Below, in pieces: positions 56,531 to 64,000 of a stretch of DNA of 64,000 nt. A program made the translations under genes and the position numbers. The stretch comes from Paraspadella gotoi (Eukaryota > Chaetognatha), in the NCBI GenBank assembly GCA_051294375.1, contig CM119266.1, positions 19,042,611-19,106,610 on the forward strand, read 5' to 3'. A model generated the notes under the pieces. That model did not search any database, was not told the origin of the DNA, and saw only the letters and a program-made list of their open reading frames with translations. How positions within the stretch are numbered: position 1 is the first letter of the stretch; the number at the start of each line of letters is the position of its first letter.

Positions 56531-57207
56531 GAACTAAAAACTTTTATTTTTTTAAAACCTTATTATCGATTGTCTTTGCACGAGCAAAAATAGAGTTTGA
56601 GAGGAAGAAAGGTTAGAAATAGAAAAGGTGTTGAGAAAGTGTCGACGTGGGAAGTGTCCCCGTGCCCATAGAGGGAGCTAAAATGGTGATGGGAGAAAGG
56701 GTGACGTGAGTGTGCGGCCAATAGAGGGAGCGTAAAATGGTGATGGAGAAAGGGTGACGTGGAGTGGCGTGCCAATAGAGGGAGCTTAAAAAGGAATTTG
56801 ATTAAGAAGCACGCAGTGAGAAATGTTTCCGAAAGTGGGACAAGACAGATGAGGCGGAAATGGCGCAGAATGATGGGAATCACTTCGTCTTTGATGGTTT
56901 GTCGTCGTTGACGCCGCAGCTCGAAAGGCGAGAGCCGCTGCAGCAGCAGGCGGCTTTTACGCTGCCTCCGTTCGGACCCTGCCCGCGGCGACGACGGCTT
57001 CCCAATCTTTCGCAGGCAAATATGTTTTGTTTTATGGCGTCGATGCGCGGCGTCATAAGTCGTTTTTGGGCGTGAAGTTTTTATGCTCCATGCGACGGCC
57101 TATCGGTGTAAATACAACTGCGGGGATGAACGGGGAAAAGATCAATGGGAAAAAATGGCTGCTTAGATATGAAATAGTTTAGAAAATGGAGAGAGAATAA
57201 GAGCTAA

Positions 57208-57232
57208 NNNNNNNNNNNNNNNNNNNNNNNNN
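57208..57232. other. Assembly gap
   Basis: A run of 25 Ns at the outer end of the right palindrome arm. Other gaps are at 12622-12631, 62531-62565 and 63108-63285. Confidence 0.99.
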
Positions 57233-58750
<1,518 letters not shown>

Positions 58751-58934
58751 ATGGCGACAGCGTCTGCCTCGGCCCTCGAGGCGGCATTGGACCACGCCTC
58801 CTGCTCCTCCGCGGAATCCGCTGACTTCATAGACGTCGACGGCGACGCCGACGAGCCGTTCGAAGCGGAGGAGGCGCCGAGGCTGCTTCGAAAGCAGCTG
58901 CAGCAAAGAGAGGCTGCATCGACGACGGGTTTCG
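58751..58934 (+). CDS. Candidate first coding exon (possibly of the SHOX gene)
   Basis: ATG 58751 lies in good context (TCCAAAATGGCG). The exon encodes an Ala/Ser start, an acidic stretch (DFIDVDGDADEPFEAEEAP) and a Leu/Arg/Gln helix, and stops at a G|GTGAGT donor in phase 1. GC-rich codon use supports a real exon. Phase 1 is compatible with an acceptor at 61141 that would continue into the homeobox exon, 2.2 kb downstream. No SHOX N-terminal motif is present, so the link rests on position, strand and phase only. Confidence 0.5.
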
Positions 58935-61107
58935 GTGAGTGGGGATCTATAAGTGTTGTATTTTTATCATTACATCATTAATCTAATCTAAGAGGGATTC
59001 CCGGGGCCCTGGATAATATAATATCCCTCTTTGATATAGCAAATAACTTACTTGCTGAGATGAGATCCAAAGTCTCTAATCAATTATTCTCATCAATTGC
59101 TACACTCATAACAAGAATGAATTCGTGATATGAGAGTATGAAATGACACGGGTACAGATTTCATGACAAGTCAATGTCAACAAGTCAATATGCTAATGAT
59201 ATTCTTCAGTTAAATCAAAAATTCATTCTTTATAATAACCTAATGAATGATCTTTGATCAAAGATAAAATATACTCGTAAATCCATTGTTTTCCCACGAG
59301 TCAGTCGTCACTCATCAGTCGCGTAATATCGGGTGACGTCAAACTGCGCTATACTCGAGAGAAAAAAAAATTATGATGACGTCAAGCTGAGTTTTTATTT
59401 TTTTTATTTTTTGACAAACTTGACCTATAAATTGGATCATGCCGCTCCGTTAGTCCCTTTCTTCTTTGCCTTTTTTTTCACCCCGGGTAAAAACCCAGGA
59501 ATTTTCTCTTAATGTCCCCTTAATCGTTACTGTTCCAACTTTCCCTAAGAACCTCAAAACCTGGTCCCCGCTCACCAGCTCACCTGTCCACTGTCCACCA
59601 GCCCTCCGACTTTCCATCACCTCGCGGAAGCGATGCGGAAGCGATGCGGAAGCGATGCGGAGACCGCGGGACCGCGTCGAGGCGAACGAGCGGCCGGAAA
59701 CCCGCTCCGTGACGGCGGCGAGCCGCATGGCCCCGCACCACGATCTTGTTGGGCTCACCGTGATGCCACGGTGTCCCCTCACCGTGAAGCCACGAAGAGC
59801 CAAAACCCAAAAACGGGGAGGTTAAGATGTCAAAACAACTCGGAGCCTTAATCAATCAGACCCATAAAAAAAATCCGTCTCCATTTCTGACCCACATCCC
59901 GAGGACTGATTAAAGCGAACCCTAAACGACCTTTCATGCTTTACCGTTTTTTTTTTTTCGCGGGGGGGGGGGGGGGCGGGGGAGGCGGACGATTGGAGAA
60001 GTTTTCGTCGTCGTCGTCGTTTATCCGTATTTTTTTCAGAGAAAAAAAATATTTAGCCATAATAAAACTACATAACTTATATCCAATCCTTTCTATCGCC
60101 TCCGCACAAATCTTTTCTCTCCTCATTAGGTCTTCAGTCCATCGCGGATCGCGGATCACCCCTCCCCCCTCATCCCCTCCTCCATCATCACAACCCTCTC
60201 TTTTATCACTCCCACCATCACTCCCTCCATCCCTCGCCCACCGTCTCGTTGGCGGGAAAAGGCTCTTTGTTTCCCCTCCACGCCCGCGGTCCCCAAGGCG
60301 CGCAATCAAGGTAAACTCTTCATTAACGGGGCTCGAGTTAATGAGTCGGGGCGGAGAGGAGTGGGGGGGAGAACTTAGAGAAGGTGGGGTAAGGATAGAG
60401 AAGCGAGATAGAAGCAAGGGTTGGTGAGAGAGAGATAAGTAGGGATATATAAGCTGAGGTTCAAATGGAGGAAAAGAGAGAAAAAGTTTCCCGCGAGTTT
60501 TTCTGGGTGGAAACGCGAGACTCGTTAAGTTTCGATCCGTCGGTGATGAAAAGCCGAAGGAGAAAAGGGATGAGGGCCGATGAGGGAGGCGCGAGTGAAG
60601 TAGGGAAAGATATTCGATAGAGGGAAGGCAAGAGAAAAACAAATTAAATGATTAAACGTTCTTCCCCGAGAAGTTTAACGAAAAGTTTAATTTATTATGG
60701 TCCCGAGAACAGGGGAGGAAAAACTGAGAGGTTGGGGCGGCTTGAAAACGATTGGTATCTTCATGAAGAGTGGGTTGTAAGATTAAAATCAGTACTTGAT
60801 AAATTTAAATTTGACAATGTAACCATCCCGATCGCGTTTCGCATTTTCTAGATCAACGGACGAGTTCTACCTCCGCACTGCCGCGGCGGGCCGCTGCCCT
60901 TCTCGGCCAACAAACCCAGTTTTCTCTTGGTTTCGGCTGATCGATCGAAGAGCCACCGCCGTCTTTGGCCTCAAGCCGGGCCTTGGGGCAAATCCGAGTC
61001 TGGCCCCGCCTGCTTCCTCGAGAAATTGGCGCCGTTTTTTAAAGCAGAGGCGGCGTCGCGACGCCCTTTTCTCCTCCGGATTCGGCCGCCGAAAAGGAAA
61101 ATCGTGA
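58935..61107. other. Intronic or intergenic stretch
   Basis: It contains an 11-bp triplication (AGCGATGCGGA, 59629-59661), a G-run of 13 or more at 59961, AT-rich parts, and purine-rich sequence at 60330-60640. A frame at 60853-61148 preceded by TTTTCTAG is open for 99 codons but ends in a stop without a donor. It overlaps the next exon in another frame. Confidence 0.4.
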
Positions 61108-61674
<567 letters not shown>

Positions 61675-62310
61675 TAAGGCATTGTTAAAATTTATATTAG
61701 ATTAATATTTATTGAAAAAGGGCGTATACCTGATAATGAGGATTTTACCAGGTCGCGCCGTGAGCGAGCTAGTGCTATGGCTAACAAGTGATATGTTTTT
61801 TAAATACTTTTTAATATTAATTCGCGGTTGTAAATTTTTTAATTTGTATTAAATTTGTAGACCTGAAGCAAGTAGAAGGGATACTATTTCTAAACCATAC
61901 CCAAAAAAAATAGCTTTAAACTTAATCATAAATTAACAAAATATAAAATTTTTTAAATGCTTACCGACTGTCACGAACCATTGTTAACTTATATCCTCAT
62001 GGTTTTAGGTAAGCACGTCTCTTTTATACCTTTGGGTAAGGAACAGTCATAAGGACTGATCAATGAGCGAGTTACGTTTAAACTACTTGATCAATCAAAT
62101 ACTTCGATACGGCAAAAAAAAACGAATTCAATATTGAAAAGGCATCAAACAACAGAGAGACTTTCTCGTAACAAATTTAAAACCTGATATGAGATATAAA
62201 AGATTTTAAGTGAAGTGAATTTCTCAGTGGATATTATTCCATATTCACGGGAATAAGGAAATAGCCAAATTAGTAATCCTTTCTTTTCGTTCGTGTTTTT
62301 AGAGATAACA

Positions 62311-62700
62311 AAGAAATTATTTAGTTTTCAAACAACGATTTTATTTGAATCATAATCGTACATGTTTCGACTCTGTAGATTCGAGTCTTCATCAGCGCTT
62401 ATAGACAATTTGTGAAAGCATTAACAGAAAAAAGAAAACCGTGAGAGAGAGAGAGAGAAGAGAGAGAAGAGAGAGGAGAGAGAGAGAGGAGAGAGAGAGA
62501 AGAGAGGAGAGAGAGAGAGAGAGAAACTAANNNNNNNNNNNNNNNNNNNNNNNNNNNNNNNNNNNAAACTAAGTTTAAAGTTTCCAACAAAGAATTGAGA
62601 AAGGACAGTGGTAAGTGGTGAGGACAGATTTTAGGTAAGGTTGTTGAAACATGTACGATTATGAAAATAAAATCGTTGTTTGAAAACTAAATAATTTCTT
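62311..62700 (-). mobile_element. Hammerhead-bearing element with inverted ends and (AG)n
   Basis: Ends 62311-62368 and 62646-62700 are inverted copies (AAGAAATTATTTAGTTTTCA, AACAACGATTTTATT, ATAATCGTACATGTTTC). Between them lie a hammerhead core on the minus strand, an (AG)n tract from 62443 and a gap. There is no coding frame, so it is a small non-autonomous element. The arrangement matches 37340-37675. Confidence 0.7.
62350..62405 (-). ncRNA. Type I hammerhead ribozyme candidate (best copy)
   Basis: On the minus strand: stem I strand CTATAAGCG, CTGATGA (plus 62389-62395), stem II AGACTC-GAATCTACA-GAGTC, GAAA (plus 62365-62368), palindromic CATG, a GUA cleavage triplet, and the stem I partner CGATTATG. 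All invariant core positions are present, and stem I pairs at six of the first seven positions, with one internal mismatch. The very short stem III predicts best activity as a dimer, which the palindromic ACATGT would allow. Confidence 0.72.
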
Positions 62701-63924
62701 TATCTATGAAAACCTAAAGACGAAACGTAAACTTGACGCTGAACTGAGGGAAAGAGAGGTAATTATGGTCATAATATTAAAAACCATAACAATTGCACAG
62801 ACAGAAAGGACAGATTATAATCCTAAACGCTTAATTGAGAAATCCGTCCAAATTTTTGGCGAGCGAAAACCACCTGACATCTACGCGGCGCGGCCTTTTT
62901 ATCTCCGTAGCGCGGCCCTCTCCCCGCGACGGAACGCTGCCGCCCATTCTCGCTCTCGCTGGCCGGCAGGACCCGCTTCGGCTGGCCGGATCGCGAGAGG
63001 CTCTAATGATCTCCGATGATGACTTGATCTTCCTTTGAACGCGCCTCATAAAAGCGCGCGGTGCGGGAGATGATTTCCCTGCAGCGGCGGGAGGCGGAGG
63101 CTGACGCNNNNNNNNNNNNNNNNNNNNNNNNNNNNNNNNNNNNNNNNNNNNNNNNNNNNNNNNNNNNNNNNNNNNNNNNNNNNNNNNNNNNNNNNNNNNN
63201 NNNNNNNNNNNNNNNNNNNNNNNNNNNNNNNNNNNNNNNNNNNNNNNNNNNNNNNNNNNNNNNNNNNNNNNNNNNNNNNNNNNNNCTCTCTCTCTCCTCG
63301 GTCGCAGCGCGATAGAGAGAGAGAGAGGATGATTTTTTGTCGTCTTTTTGCCTTTTGGGCCGGCGACTAATGATGGTCTTAGTTATGACATCTCCATTCA
63401 TTCATTCATTCCTTGGCATTCATTCGTTTCTCGTTCGCCCATTTATTTGCCGCGCTATCGGGCCGGAATTCCCGTCCCCTTCGCCATTGTCTAAGACAGA
63501 TTCCAGCTCCTCCTCCCTTTGCAGACTCACTCCCTCTCCCTCTGCCTTTTAACCAAACCCTCCCTGACAACCCCTTACCCTGAATCGCGCAATCCTCTAA
63601 TTTGCATAAAGGTTGCCTCGTCAAGAAATTATTAGCGTTATGATGGAAAAAGAGAATTCTTTGTCGGGTTCTGGCACAGAAATTAGGAAGCAAAAATGGG
63701 GAAAAAACTCCTCTATTTATAATATGAAAAAATATTATTTATTTTTTAAACATTATATCCATCTCTTAATTTACTACAATATGCTTGTTAATTAAGCCTT
63801 GACAAGGTATTGACTATTGCTAATTAATTTTTTTTTTTGGTAATCGTCTGATGACTTTAAATTTTATTGACTTTTACATTACATTTAAGTAAATTCATGT
63901 AAATTCAAAATTAAGTGAGTTTTA

Positions 63925-64000
63925 AACTTTAAAGGTTAGGTTATAGCTTAGGGACATTAGTTAGGGATTAAGGTGCAGTATTTGGTAAGAGATTAGGGTT
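63925..64000 (+). repeat. TTAGG-like module, copy 5
   Basis: Degenerate AGGTTAGG, GTTAGGGATTAAGG and GATTAGGGTT units run to the end of the window, like those at 33.5, 35.8, 48.4 and 56.4 kb. Confidence 0.55.

Larger units (their letters stand above)
53480..57207. repeat. Right arm of a 9.5 kb inverted duplication
   Basis: It is the reverse complement of 47700-51300. The outer end coincides with an assembly gap at 57208, so its true end is unknown. Small differences (for example GAATCGG against GAATTCT in the TCTGTCGGCC region) show diverged copies, not an assembly echo. An extra segment near 56280-56390 has no counterpart in the left arm. Confidence 0.85.

Noticed and set aside
59450-59855. 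Overlapping plus and minus frames of about 120 codons near 59.5 kb
   Set aside because: Open on both strands because of GC-rich tandem units (AGCGATGCGGA); no splice or start context.

Overview
This window reads as nuclear DNA of an invertebrate animal. Genes are split by spliceosomal introns from about 60 bp to 4.6 kb. Exons are moderately GC-rich, while introns and spacers are strongly AT-rich and packed with microsatellites, palindromic elements and inverted repeats. The recognisable proteins are animal families: an SLC6 transporter, a ZDHHC3/7 palmitoyltransferase, an ephexin-type RhoGEF, a PIWI protein and a SHOX homeobox. No rRNA, confident tRNA, CRISPR array or bacterial operon is visible. 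The phylum cannot be settled from the window.

Layout. 1-2.4 kb: AT-rich DNA with a 1.3 kb element bounded by perfect 29-bp terminal inverted repeats. 2.4-9.0 kb: the 3' part of a glycine-transporter-like SLC6 gene, with a 4.6 kb intron carrying nested palindromic elements and a hammerhead-like ribozyme core. 9-13.1 kb: no gene seen. 13.1-16.7 kb: complete ZDHHC3/7 in seven exons. 18.3-28.1 kb: a long, unfamiliar gene. Its exon phases fit from end to end except around a repeat block. It combines a Ser/Arg-rich N-terminus, Cys clusters, an acidic coiled region, a globin-like domain with a candidate proximal His, Gly-rich tandem repeats, an AKAP-like amphipathic helix, a Gly/His repeat block and a Cys-X-Cys tail. 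28.4-28.9 kb: a small three-exon minus-strand gene for a secreted Cys-rich peptide. 29.5-38.7 kb: a 13-exon DH-PH-SH3 RhoGEF. A possible LC8-like fragment lies on the minus strand of its last intron. 39.7-44.3 kb: a six-exon PIWI gene. 44.3-47.7 kb: palindromic elements. 47.7-57.2 kb: one giant inverted duplication, with 3.6 kb arms around a 2.2 kb spacer. 57.2-64 kb: pyrimidine-rich leader, a candidate first exon, and the SHOX exon that ends part-way through the homeobox; the rest of the homeodomain is not in the window.

The most unusual features are: (i) a family of small elements with type I hammerhead ribozyme cores, two of which sit beside long (AG)n tracts inside inverted repeats; (ii) the chimeric globin-like, metal-ligand-rich protein; (iii) complementary (CT)n and (AG)n tracts on either side of single exons of the RhoGEF; (iv) the diverged 9.5 kb palindrome; (v) the intron-split secreted peptide gene on the minus strand.

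The genes do not form an operon or one pathway. PIWI normally silences mobile elements through piRNAs, so its position inside a repeat-dense block is notable, but no functional link can be read from the sequence.
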